NCBI GenBank assembly: GCA_029717555.1
Contig: JAMDHS010000001.1
Coordinates: 496,001 to 560,000, forward strand
Origin: Peribolospora baueri
Lineage: Eukaryota > Basidiomycota > Peribolosporomycetes > Peribolosporales > Peribolosporaceae
DNA: 64,000 nt
Direction of reading: 5' to 3'
Part shown: in pieces, positions 23,407 through 34,619 of the stretch
Layout of the letters: each line of letters begins with the position of its first letter
Numbering within the stretch: the stretch's first letter is position 1
Notes under the pieces: model-generated
Database searches by the model: none
The model's input: only the letters and a program-made list of their open reading frames with translations
Told to the model about the DNA's origin: nothing
Position numbers and translations under genes: made by a program

Positions 23407-26400
23407 CTAAGCGTCCTGGTGGAAGGCCACGCCGGCCCTCGAAGAGGAGCGAAGCGCCTGCCCACCGAACTCGTTCCCGTCTCCTACGTCGTTCGCCGAG
23501 CCAAGCGCGTAGGGGTGCACGTCCGAGAACGACCGGTCCACCCTCGACACCACGGGCGCCGGGTACGCAGGGTTTTCCGGATGGGCTCGCGAGCCGGAGG
23601 ACGTCGAGGACGGGGGTACACCCGAGACGGCGAGCGCCGCCGACGAGTCGACGTCCTTGCCAGACGCGTACGCGTCCTCCGAGTGAATCGAGTTGGCTAT
23701 CTCCACGTCCTCGTGCCGCGTCCAGCCTTGGCTGTTGCTCTGAGTGCCGCTCCTGCTCTCGTTTTAATCGCGTCGGTCGGGTCAGCACGAACGACGATGC
23801 ATGCGAGAAAGACGGCGCGCGAGACGAGACGAGACCCACCGTTGAACGAGCTTGCTCATCGTGATCTTGACGCCGCTCGGACCCTCCCTCGACGACGAGA
23901 TTGGCCCGCCCGTGCCGTTGTGAGAAAGCGGTCCGACGACCGATTGACCTGCGACGCGACGCGACGCAACGGCAGACGGCAGAGACAACAACAAAAAGAA
24001 AGCAAATACATGAGCTGGAGAGCACACGAGGACCGCACCCACCTCGTCTTTTGCTCACTTACCCTCAGTCCAGCCCTACCGGAAGGGTACACGATGGAGG
24101 GTTTGGGGTCGCACCGAAGAAAGTAAGAAGAAGTAGAACCGAACCCGCGTTGTCAGCTTTCGACTACTCGGTCCGAGATGACAAGCGATGAAACGCCGGC
24201 GAACCTTCCAGAAATGACCGCCCATGCCGAGCATTGCCGCTTGCGCCGCCACCTTTCCGCTGGAAAGGTCCCTGCCAAAAGAAAAGGAAGGAAGCGGGGA
24301 GGATGGTGGGATCATTTCAGCCGTCAGCCCGGGTCCCTCCTCCTTCTGGTAGACGAGGATGAAATGGACGGACCTGAAAGCGCGGCAGGCCACTTTATGG
24401 GAGGCAAAAAAGACAAGTCGACAAACGAGTGAAGTGAGCATTCCCATCTGTTCCTTCGATCGGACGGAACATCGCCCAACGGCTCCGTCCCACACTCACT
24501 GATCGAGCTGCACAGGGCGGATCCGTGGAGGCAATGACGAAACAGAACCGCGCGACGTCAGCGCTCCTTCCAATCCCTATCCACTCTTCGTCCCTCTCGA
24601 TGCGACCGGCATTGCCCACCGCCCGCGCGGAAAACCAAAAACTCACGCGAATGTCAGGGCGAAGATCGAGTTGACGACGTGCATCACCGCGTTCACGGGC
24701 GATAGGATCTGGTGAGGGCCGGGCCGGGCCGGGTCCAGCCACGAACACGGGTGCAAGGAACGAGGAGGTAGGGCGGCACGGTTTGAGCTCTCCTAGTTTA
24801 GAAATGCGAGATTCAGGGTGACGTAGGGGACGGACTCACGAAGACAAGCGAGATGGAGTTGGCCACGACGTTGATCTGTACACCGATGCGGTGATGGGAG
24901 GTGTGGAGGAAAAGACGGAGTCACAGATGAGACGAACTCATCTCCACCGGCCGGACGACCGACTCTCACCAGGAAATAGTAAAGACCCTGCTTGAAGAGG
25001 ATCGTCGCCACCCCCGCACGCCCTCCGTTCCCGTTTTGAACTTTGAAGAGCTGCAGGATCGCCAAGCCGAGGACGGGGAAAGCATGAAAGCGGGAAGGGT
25101 CAGGTCCTGTGAGCGGCCGTGGCGTGTTCTAAAGGCGGCGCACCTGGTAGGCGGTCAAGCCGAGGGTGGTGACATCGAGGACTGCGAGGGAACGGAAGGA
25201 GGGTCAAAATGTCGGCTATCTCCCAAGATTACAAAGAGAAAAGCCCTAGACGGGAACGCTTCTCACCTTCCGTGAGGATGCTTTGAACAACGGCGGCACG
25301 GATCGAGCGGGCGACAACTCTCAGCAGACCGTCATTTCGCACCAAACTTAGGAGAGCGTCCGGAGCGGTTGATGAACTCACTATGGGGCTGAGAAAAACG
25401 AGTAGACCTGTCCGAGGAAGGCGATCGATGGATGGATGGATGGATGTCACTCGGCCCGCCTTCCACGCATTTGGCCATTGTCACTGTGCCATAAGGGTTA
25501 GGGAACACTCACCTTGGTCGGAACGCATCCCTGAAGCAGCAAGTCAAACGGCGAAAGCCGTGGGTCAAGGTCCATGGACGAAGAAGAGGGCGCGACGTCT
25601 TCCGCTTCCCCCGTTCCAGTGCGCGTAGACTCACCACTCCGATGCCTTCCCAGACGTTGACGATAGAGATCTCGTTGTAGCTCCACGCGACGACGACGCC
25701 AACCCAGAGAAGAGCGAGGACGATGATGACCCACATGCGACGGCCCCAAACGGCGACCTACGAGCCACGTTCCAGTCAAAGGAGGACGGCGGGGTAAGCT
25801 GCTGGTACAGCGCAAGCAGGAAGAGGGAACGCAATGTACTCACAGTTCGCAGGACGAAGATGGACGCGCTGAAGTAGACGGACGAACCGGCTGTCGAAAG
25901 AAGAGGAACGACTTAACCCCAAGTTCCAACACGACACGACGCCACACCCCAACGCGGCTGGCCGGCCGGCCGTTGGTGGCCCGGACGCTCACCGAAGAAG
26001 ATAGTGGTGAACATCAACACGGAGCAGTTCAACTGATACTCGTTCACCGTGTTCGTGATTATGCTAGGGTCGTCCAGGAACGTCGAAAAACAGGCAAAGC
26101 CAAGAGTTCAGCTTGGCAAGGAAAGCAGAAAGCGGGTTCGGACGAGGGACTGAGGCTCCGGTTACGCACGCGGTGGCGATGGAGCCGAGGGTGCAGTAGC
26201 GGCTGAGGAAGTAGAGCGCCATGGGCCACCGCCACTTGAGCCGTCCGCTAAAGATCGCGAAGTCGTACCAGAACTGTGGCAGGCAGGAAATGAAGGAAGA
26301 TAGGACGTTCGGCCATGACCTGTGGTGCAAAATGAGCCTGGCGGCGACCCCCGCTTGCGACCTCACCGTGAGTATGAATTCCCAAGCGCTGCAGAGAGGG

Positions 26401-26663
26401 AAAGAAAAAGCGATCGATCAATGTTAGTGACCGAACAGTCTGGTCAACATCGTCAGGCACAGCGGAACTCACTAAACGCCCAACAGGCAGAACAGGTATG
26501 AATCGTCTGCAGTGCGGGGCAGGAACGGGTGTCAAGCATCAGTGGCAGTTCGGATGGCGAGCAAAGAGCGCTACAGACAAAGGTACTCACATACTTTGGC
26601 GTCCAGCGCAATCTCAGCCGGGCTGTTCCAGTCCACTCTCCGGAAGAGGAGGAGGCGGTCCAT
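23407..26663 (-). CDS. DUF6533-like multi-pass membrane protein
   Basis: This belongs to a family of predicted seven-helix membrane proteins that is expanded in basidiomycetes and has no proven function. The gene is cut into about 15 exons, some below 30 bases, that splice in frame. The N-terminus is MDRLLLFRRVDWNSPAEIAL, followed by VYDSYLFCLLGVYAWEFILT and LYFLSRYCTLGSIATA, which fit the DUF6533 pattern (YD..L, E, then a Leu/Phe-rich stretch with RY). Further helices read VWGRRMWVIIVLALLWVGV, VLDVTTLGLTAYQLFK, FKQGLYYFL and INVVANSISLVFILSPVNAV. A hydrophilic Ser/Gly-rich C-terminal tail of about 170 residues ends at the stop at 23407-23409 and includes HEDVEIANSIHSED. It is transcribed away from TPS1. 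A receptor or transport role is unproven. Confidence 0.68.
25426..25447. repeat. (GGAT)n microsatellite in an intron
   Basis: Four to five GGAT units stand inside an intron of the DUF6533-like gene. Confidence 0.75.
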
Positions 26664-28350
26664 CTCGAGCAGGGAGGAATTGAGGGAAGTGGTGAAGTAG
26701 GTTGATGCGTAATGTGGGACAGGGAGGGTAAAAGAAGGGATGGCCGGAGAGTTGTGGCAGGAAGAAAAGCGACACGACGGAACGGACGTCTCCAAGGCAC
26801 ACGACCAACAAGGTCGACTTTTAAAGATCAGGAGCCCGTCCTGCTCGACGCCAGCATACGCGCTCTCTTCCGATGGCGGGAGGACGAGGCAGAAAAGAAT
26901 GAGAAAAAAAAAGAGATAGAGGAGCTCTGTGGTCCACTGGCGAGGGGTGCGTCCCTAGCCCGCTCGGGTGACGAGTGTAGAGCTCCACCCCGATGATGGT
27001 CACCTGGAGGAGCTGCTAAGGTTAATGAAAGAAGGGTCGGAGGAGGTAAGGTAACCGCTGGTGTGTGCGTTCGTTGACTGGACTCCCCGCCAGGGGCATG
27101 TCGCAACCCTGCTGAATTGACGAGCCGACCAGCTCGCCTGCCCAATCGTCGAACGGGCACCGGAGGTTGTGGCTTCTCTCCTCACCTCCGAGCACGTTCC
27201 ACTACGCTCATCATGTATGTAGGCAGTAGACCCTTGCGACTCTCTCTGGCGAGTTGGAACCAACTAGGGGACTTCCCAAATTACCTATGCAATGCGAGAG
27301 AAAATCACTTGTTAGGATCAGCCAACTTTTGGCTAACGCAAGACGTCCAGGAGGTCCCGCAAGGACATTGGCGAACTGCAGGTAGTTCGGTGCAGCTAAA
27401 TTTAATGTCCAGCAGGGTCAGCCCCGTAGCAGACTTACCGGTGGACTGCGTTGCCCAGCCCAGGTCCCATCACCAGTCTGACTGTAGGAGGATGTGTTTG
27501 CCGCCGGCGCCGTCGGCACCGCCCTCATACATCTCCTGGTCACCATGCTGTCGTTCAGGTGGAGCAAACTCAGATCCGACGCGCATCGGGCTCGGCGATC
27601 ATTTCGCTCGCCATCGCGCGCAAGGGCATGGCAACCGGAGATCTGCCTCTGCCAGCCACCGAGTCGACTGTCCGGTATACGTAGCCAGCGCTAATTTGCA
27701 AAGTCGTAGAGGAGCTCCATGACAGCGGGCGGGGCGAACGACCTTGTTTGCAAAACGACAAAGAGAAACGGGGCGGGAAAGCGGACCGCTGATACGCTCC
27801 GTCCTGCGCTGTCACAGCGGAGTTCGCTGCACCAACCATCAGTCGCGCAGCGGGAACACGCCGGTGTGGTTCGTTCGGCGGCTGTGGACGGCAGGAGTTT
27901 GTGACTTACAGGTACATACAGGAAGAAGAAATCACCCAGTTCTAGTCACGTACTAAGGCGGCCGACCTGGACCGTCGTCCATTTAGCCGCGCTGTCGGTG
28001 GATTCTGTTGCGGCGTTTGGCATCGTACAAGCGACCTCGATTGCGCCCACCGGCATGGCAGTACGACGGCGACGACGGTGATGTGACAAGGCAAGAAAGA
28101 GACATTGCGTCGACGTCGCACGACACCTTGCGCAAGCCGGTCCGCAATGCCGAAATTGCCAGAAGGCACACGAGCGTTCGTCCACGTGCGCACGTACCCG
28201 GCGGCTGCGGCGAGGGTCGGGGTGATCGCTGGGATACGCTCATTTATGTTGGACGATGTCGAGGTGGTGCTCGCTGCTCGCTGACCACACTTCCGGAAGA
28301 GTCGGCCGCCAACAAGAAAGAGAGGTCAGAACGCTGTCTTTCATCGAAAC
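26664..28350. promoter_or_regulatory. Divergent promoter region between DUF6533-like gene and TPS1
   Basis: This 1.7-kb non-coding interval lies between two divergent start codons. AGGGG pentamers, the core of the stress-response element known upstream of yeast TPS1, occur at 26943-26947, 27092-27096 and 27266-27270. About three are expected by chance in this length and composition, so they carry little weight alone. ORFs such as 27117-27722 resemble nothing I know. No tRNA-like B box was seen. Confidence 0.45.
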
Positions 28351-30844
28351 ATGGCCAGCCAAGACGCCAGGGCGGACGGTGTGGCTTCCAGGTCCGCCGC
28401 CGTCCCCTCCATCACCTCCGCATTCCCTACGCTATCCCTCGACGATCCCTCCTTGCGTACGTCAGAGGGAACCAGCGCGACCACTGACAACGACCGTGCG
28501 CAATGGTCAGATCGCTCTTCTTTGAGACCTGCGCCCGGCGGGTCCCGCCCTCCTCCTTCCATCGCTTCCCAGACTACAACGTCGAGCACCGAACCCTCCA
28601 CGTCGGACACCATGTCCTCTTCTCACCTCATCGTCGTCTCCAACCGACTTCCTGTGACGATCTCTCGCGGGAAGCGCATCGCCGAAGCCTCCGCCACCTC
28701 TTCCGATGGGACCGGAGGACCTCAATTTGAGTACTCCTTCAAGGTACGTAACGTGCGCGCCGAGCTGCCGATCCTCCATCGCGTGCCAATCTTGAAGCCG
28801 ACGTCGTCTTCTATTTCCCCGAAAAGATGTCCTCCGGTGGCCTCGTTACCGCCCTCAGCGGCCTCAAGAAACGCATGGCTTTCACCTGGATTGGATGGCC
28901 TGGGCTCAATGTTCCCCTGAGCGACCGGTGGTACGTGAGCAAGAGACTCATGGACGAGTACAACTGCCTGCCCGTCTACCTTTCCGACGAGATTGCCGAT
29001 CGTCACTACAATGGATTCTCCAACTCCATCCTCTGGCCCCTCTTCCACTATCATCCGGGCGAGATGTGCTTTGACGATCTCAACTGGAGGGCGTATAGAG
29101 AGGCCAACTTGCGCTTCGCCGAAGTCGTCCGCGGCGTCGTCCGGAAAGGCGACATGGTGAGCTGTTGTGATAGCTGAATCGTTTGCATCGTCTCTTAGCT
29201 GACGTCGCTCGGTCGTTTTGTCTCTTCTCGCTCCTTTCCTGCTCATCCAGGTCTGGTGCCAAGACTACCACCTAATGCTCCTCCCTATGATGCTTCGCTC
29301 CCTACTGGAAGCCCCTCAAGCGGGCGAGGCACCCTCCAAGACTCGCCGCGAGGTCGGCCGGCTCAAGAAGGGTCTAGCTCCCGCCCCTCCTCTGGCAGAG
29401 ATCTCCGGTTCCGCCTCGCCCTCATCTCACATGGGCTTGTCCACCGTCGGATCCAACGCCAACGAAGGGGAAAAGGAAGGAGGTGGTGTGCAAGATGGAC
29501 AGGACGACTTGAGAGGAAAGCGCGTCCGTATCGGCTTCTTCTTGCATACGCCGTTCCCGAGCTCGGAAATCTACCGGTGAGTGTTGTACTTTGCGGCGAA
29601 TATAGGAATCGTTCGTTTGAAGAAGACGCAGGCTGAGCGTCTGAGTGTTTGTTGGTTACCCATCCAGCATCCTCCCTGTCCGCCGAGAAATCCTCCTAGG
29701 CCTCCTCCACTGCGATCTCATCGGCTTCCACACCTATGACTACGCCCGCCACTTTCTGTCCTCCTGCACACGTATTCTCGGTCTCCCCACTATGCCTAAC
29801 GGTGTCGAGTTTGAGGGCAGGTATGCCCACGTGGGGACGTACCCTATCGGGATTGACCCTTCCCAGTTCGACGAGGTGGGTCAGCGAGCGTGTTGACTTT
29901 TGTGGACACCATCTCTTTGCACCGCGATCCTCACCGGCCCCGTTTCTTTGTCTTCCTCCAGGGCGTCGCTAAGCCGGTGGTGCAACAGCGCATCCAAGCC
30001 CTCCAGAGGCGCTTCGAGGGCGTCAAGATCATCGTGGGTGTGGACAGGCTCGATTACATCAAGGGCGTACCCCAGAAGCTGCATGGATTCGAGACGTTCC
30101 TCGAGACGCACCCGGAGTGGATCGGGAAGGTGGTACTCGTCCAAGTGGCGGTCCCCTCGCGCCAGGACGTGGAAGAGTATCAGAACCTTCGGGCTACGGT
30201 GAACGAAATGGTGGGCCGGATCAACGGCAGGTTCGGTTCAGTGGAGAGCATGCCCATCCATTTCCTACACCGATCCGTCAACTTTGACGAGCTGTGCGCG
30301 CTGTACGCCGTCAGCGACGTTTGTCTCGTCACGAGCACGAGGGACGGAATGAATTTGGTGAGTTTAGCCGAGAAGGCCGCAGATGGAGACGGAGAGACAC
30401 TGTCATCGCTAATCGGTTTGGTCTGGCTTGGACTGGTTCTATGTCAGGTCTCGTATGAGTACATTGCCTGCCAGAAGGAGCGTCACGGTACCATGATTCT
30501 TTCCGAATTCGCCGGCGCTGCTCAGGTGAGCTCCTCCCTCGTTCTCCTTTTACATGCCCAGTCCTGGCAGTGTCGATCCGACGAACGACCCACTGACCTC
30601 TCTGCATCGTCCTTCGACCCCTCATCCCCAACTCCGTCTTCAGTCCCTTAATGGCTCCCTCATCATTAACCCATGGGACAAGTTTGCGGTCTCGGACGCC
30701 ATCCACGAAGCCGTCACAATGCCGGACGAGCAGCGCGCTGTCAACTTCTCCAAGCTCCACTCTTACGTCCAGTCTCACACCGCCGCTTGGTGGGGGTTGA
30801 GCTTTATCAAGGACTTGGCGAGGATCAAGATCGGCGCGGAATAA
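28351..30844 (+). CDS. TPS1: Trehalose-6-phosphate synthase (GT20)
   Basis: Tps1 joins UDP-glucose and glucose-6-phosphate to trehalose-6-phosphate in the cytosol, serving stress protection and glycolytic control. Exons are 28351-28743, 28827-29156, 29251-29576, 29668-29875, 29962-30357, 30448-30525 and 30644-30844, giving 643 residues. Hallmarks are HLIVVSNRLPVTISR, SGGLVTALSGL, FTWIGWPG, VWCQDYHLMLLP, IGFFLHTPFPSSEIYR, LIGFHTYDYARHF, VGVDRLDYIKGVPQKL, FLHRSVNFDELCALY and TRDGMNLVSYEYIACQ. Compared with the 495-residue yeast enzyme it has an 87-residue Ser/Thr-rich N-terminal extension and an insert of about 70 residues (roughly 258-328) between LLEA and VRIGFFLHT. An in-frame ATG at 28612 in an ACCATG context, just before SSSHLIVVSNR, could give a shorter form. 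The call is firm. Confidence 0.96.
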
Positions 30845-31471
30845 TTGGATTGGATTGGTGTGGTGTGGTTGGGTTGGGTTTCGCTAGTGAGCACGCGGTG
30901 TAAGCCCTCGGATGTGAAGAACGGAGAAGGCGATGATGCTGCTGGACGAATGCGGCGAGTCGCCGCCTGGCGAGACGCGACCACGGGCCTAGGCTGCAGA
31001 GGAGTTTACATTTTATTGTGCTTCCTTTCCACATTTTGCATGTGTAAAAGACCACCTCTCTCTCCCTTTCCTGTCTTTCCTCTGTCTTTTCTCCCTGTAC
31101 ACGTAGGCAAACACACAAATAGGGCACTGCACTCCTGTGTTCTAGATCCTGACGTCGCGCGACTCTTATGAGGCAGACGTCTTGCCTTGTTTTGTCCAGC
31201 TGCCTCCACCAAGACCTCCCGACGACTGCCGCTTAGGCTGGAGAAAGGAGGATGTGTTAAGAGGAGCGTTGTGGTATCGTTTCTGAGAATCACGTGACAT
31301 GGTTTCAGACGAAGTTGTAATGGCATTAGAAGCTGGGACGTGATCGTAATTCAAAAGCCTTGCGCACCTCTCGTTCGCCGTGGCTGCGACTAAACCACCG
31401 GCCGTCGGCTGCTCGTCCTCCGCGTTTCTTCTCCGCATCCACCATCTCCCTACCCGCCGTGAGCCATCACC
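30845..31471. other. Intergenic region between TPS1 and NOT3/5
   Basis: About 630 bases hold the TPS1 3' UTR and the promoter of the NOT3/5 gene. A GGTTGGGTTGGGTT-like stretch follows the TPS1 stop directly. Nothing else is recognisable. Confidence 0.5.
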
Positions 31472-34302
31472 ATGGCACAACGAAAGCTGCAGGGTGAGCC
31501 CTTCCTATGCGCTCGCACACGCCGTCGTCGCTCTTCGCGCCCCGGCCTTCTCACTTGTCGCGTGCGCGCTTCCAAGCCCACAGGGCCGTGCATCACTGAC
31601 ACCTTCGTGCGTCCTTCCTCGCCGTGTTTGCGCATCCCCCCTCCCCTCTTCCCTCCGTCGACCCCCCCTCGCTCCGATCAGCCGAGATTGACCGCACCTT
31701 AAAAAAGGTGGCGGAAGGCGTCGAGATGTTCGAGGGGCTGTACGACAAGATGCAGCAGACCACGAACCAGACACAGAAGGAGAAGTTGGAGACGGATCTC
31801 AAGACGCAGATCAAGAAGCTTCAACGATTGCGAGACCAGATAAAGACCTGGATGCAGAACAAGGACATCCGGGACATGAACCAGCTGATGGACAATCGAA
31901 AGCTGATCGAGACGGTGAGCCATCGTCACTTTCGTGTCTGGATGGCAAGCCTTGCACTGGTGGCACTGATGCCGAATCTCCTCGCCTACCTTGTCCTCGG
32001 CCCCTGCTCCCATTCCCCTGCACAGCAAATGGAACGTTTCAAGGCGTGTGAGAAGGAGATGAAGACCAAGGCGTTTTCCAAGGAGGGGTTGACACAGGCC
32101 GCCAAGCTCGACCCGGCAGAAAAGGCCAAGCTGGACGCGGCAAATTGGCTCGGCTCGATGGTCGATGAGCTCAGCCACCAAGTCGAGGCCGCAGAAGCAG
32201 AGGTAGAAACATTACAAGGCGCGATGAAGAAAGGCAAAAAAGACACCGCAAAACTCGACCGGATAGGCGAGCTCGAGCACCTCAACGAACGGAGAAAGTG
32301 GCACATCGGCCGGCTCGAGCTCCTCCTTCGACTGATGGAGAACGGCAACTTGCCGCCAGAAAGGGTGGCCGATCTCAAGGAGGATGTGGCATATTTTGTC
32401 GAGAGCAACACGGTGCGTCGAGCAGCTCTCGCCTGCCCACGCACCATCTGCTCGCGTTCTCACGACGCGATCGATGACTGTCCGGTGTATTCGAACAGGA
32501 GGAGGACTTTGAGGAAGACGAAGGTATCTACGACGAGTTCAACCTCGACGAGGAGGTGGACGCATTCGGCTTGGCCAACGGCGACGACATCCAGAGCAGT
32601 CACGACTCCACCTCCGTCGCCGAAGGTGAGGCGCATTCAACCACTTCGCCCACCCACACCCCAACGACCATCCTCTCAACGTTTGCTTCCCTTCCTCCCT
32701 CCGCCACTACAGAACCACCAAAAACGCCGCTCAGGGAAACAGCACGGGCTCGAACACACGAGGAAGAGCAGACTAAGCGGGACGACGAGCGAAGTCCGGC
32801 GACCAAGAAGGCCACGCGGAAATCGACTCTGGAGAGCGCAAAGGAGAAGGACGCGGTACCAAAGGGAGTGCCGCCAGCAAACTTTGCGGCAAAACCACAG
32901 GCATCGACGCCCGCGGCGTCCAAGCCGACAGCAGCGCCGTTACCGCCAATCCGGTATGCCGCGGCGGCGGCAGCGGCCGTCAACCCTCCTCCACCTTCCG
33001 CAACAACAGCGTCACATCCACCGTCAGCGGTGGCACCGGCGGCGACGGTTTCACCGACAACGTCGGCGGCGCCTCCCCAGCCGTCAGTGGCGACAGACGC
33101 GGCACCACCCTCGTCGTCTCCGTCATTGGCCCACGCATCGGCTGCTTCACCATCACTTTCGTCCGTCGGTCCCAGCGCGTCCACTGGACCCTCGGCGCTG
33201 TCTGTCGCTTCGACGCCAGCCCATGAGCATGCGGCGGCTGTGCCTCTTCCGAGCGGTAGCACATCAAACGGGAGCGCCGTCGATGGCTCTCAAGGTGGGC
33301 CCACTTTTTAACGTTCCATCAGACTGAAGAACAGGATGCCCTCTCACACCGGTTGTCCTTTATGTCTCAGCCACAGGTGTGCCTTCCAATGCGGAGGAGA
33401 AGATCCGGACCGAGCTTGCGCCAGAGCCGTCCAAGGAGATGCCTACTTATGACGCCATCCAAGTGCCGGCGCCCGCAGAGACTGCGGAGCAGAACGGCGC
33501 GCAAGTTGAGAAGTCTCCGTCCACAACCAATGAGACTAGACTGCCAAGTTCACTAGCAGATTTGGTGTCCAGCTTCGAGTCCGCGAAGCAAAAGTGTGAG
33601 TGGATGGAGTCGAGCGTTTGCGGCGGCATGTAGACAACTGTTGACGCTGACGCCATTTGGTTTTACCGTCATTTTTCTCTGATGGGTGTTCGTTAGCAAT
33701 GCAACGAGATGGCAACCTCGCCGCAGTGCACAAGTCGCTAGAGTCGAGCTATATGAACGTACCGGAACCGCTCGACTCGGAAAAGTAAGTCTTGATGTGG
33801 CGAATCCCGTCCAACGCTCTTCCATCGTACGCTGACATATCTCGGTCCCGCTTTCAAGGCCTAAGTACTATGTACCGCGGAATCCATTCCCGACGCCGCA
33901 CTACTACCCGCAGGCGCCACACACTATCTTCGACAACCCGGCCTTGTATTCCAAGTTCGACCTCGACACGCTCTTCTACATCTTCTACTACCAGCAGGGC
34001 ACGTACCACCAGTACCTTGCCGCCAAGGAACTCAAGAAGCAGTCGTGGCGATTCCACAAGCAGTACCTCACTTGGTTCCAGCGTCACTCTGAGCCACAGG
34101 CGATCACCGACGAGTACGAGCAAGGCGTGTACGTCTACTTTGACTGGGAAGGGTCATGGTGCCAGCGCAGGAAGAGCGATTTCAGGTGAGTGACGAGTAG
34201 GATGGAATGATGGCGACGTCCCCCTCGTTACGCGCGTCGCTGACCCTAGTCTTACCATTGTGGCATGGCAGGTTCGAGTACCGCTGGCTTGACGAGACTT
34301 AG
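31472..34302 (+). CDS. NOT3: CCR4-NOT complex subunit Not3/Not5
   Basis: Not3/5 links the CCR4-NOT deadenylase scaffold to mRNA decay, translation and transcription. Nine exons (31472-31493, 31682-31914, 32026-32412, 32499-32625, 32713-33294, 33377-33595, 33697-33784, 33859-34185, 34272-34302) join in frame to 671 residues. The N-terminus reads MAQRKLQAEIDRTLKKVAEG and begins the coiled-coil Not3 domain (about 1-230), which includes MNQLMDNRKLIET and WHIGRLELLLRLMENG. The middle is Pro/Ala/Ser-rich, with an Ala run. The C-terminal NOT box runs from PKYYVPRNPFPTPHYYPQ through LYSKFDLDTLFYIFYYQQGT and WFQRHSEPQAITDEYEQG to RFEYRWLDET. The first exon is only 22 bases. Basidiomycetes usually carry a single Not3/5 gene, so NOT3 and NOT5 are alternative names here. 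Confidence 0.95.
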
Positions 34303-34619
34303 GCGCATCACCGCTCACCTCCTCGTCTGGCCTCCTCACCCACCTTGGAAACCTTGGGACCTTCGGTTCAGTCATACTTCTTCTTTCCCCCCGTCCTCTC
34401 TATATCGTCCTCGCTCGTCTCGGTCCCGGCCATCCGCATCGGTCGTGAATGTACGAGTAGCTAGTCTCGTCGGAATCTCTCCTGTTTCCGTGGTCTAAAT
34501 GAAACTGTTTTGATGCCGGCCGTTCTTTTCGTGTGAGGTCGGGTGCCGTCGCCCAAGCAAGACCGATCAGATCAGCTCGACGAACTCTAGACGTGCCTGC
34601 CACATTTCACGCTTCCCCT
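34303..34619. other. Intergenic region before the beta-helix gene
   Basis: This gap of 317 bases separates two tandem genes. I see only presumed UTR and promoter sequence. Confidence 0.5.

Noticed and set aside
15946-26663. Secondary-metabolite cluster around the A-T-R reductase
   Set aside because: The neighbours are a polarity scaffold and a family of membrane proteins common in basidiomycetes. No tailoring enzymes are present.
27117-27722. ORF of 201 codons on the + strand upstream of TPS1
   Set aside because: It has no recognisable motif and an Arg/Ser/Pro-biased composition typical of GC-rich non-coding DNA.
26664-28350. Three AGGGG stress-response cores upstream of TPS1
   Set aside because: About three AGGGG/CCCCT pentamers are expected by chance in 1.7 kb on both strands, so they cannot be called functional sites from sequence alone.
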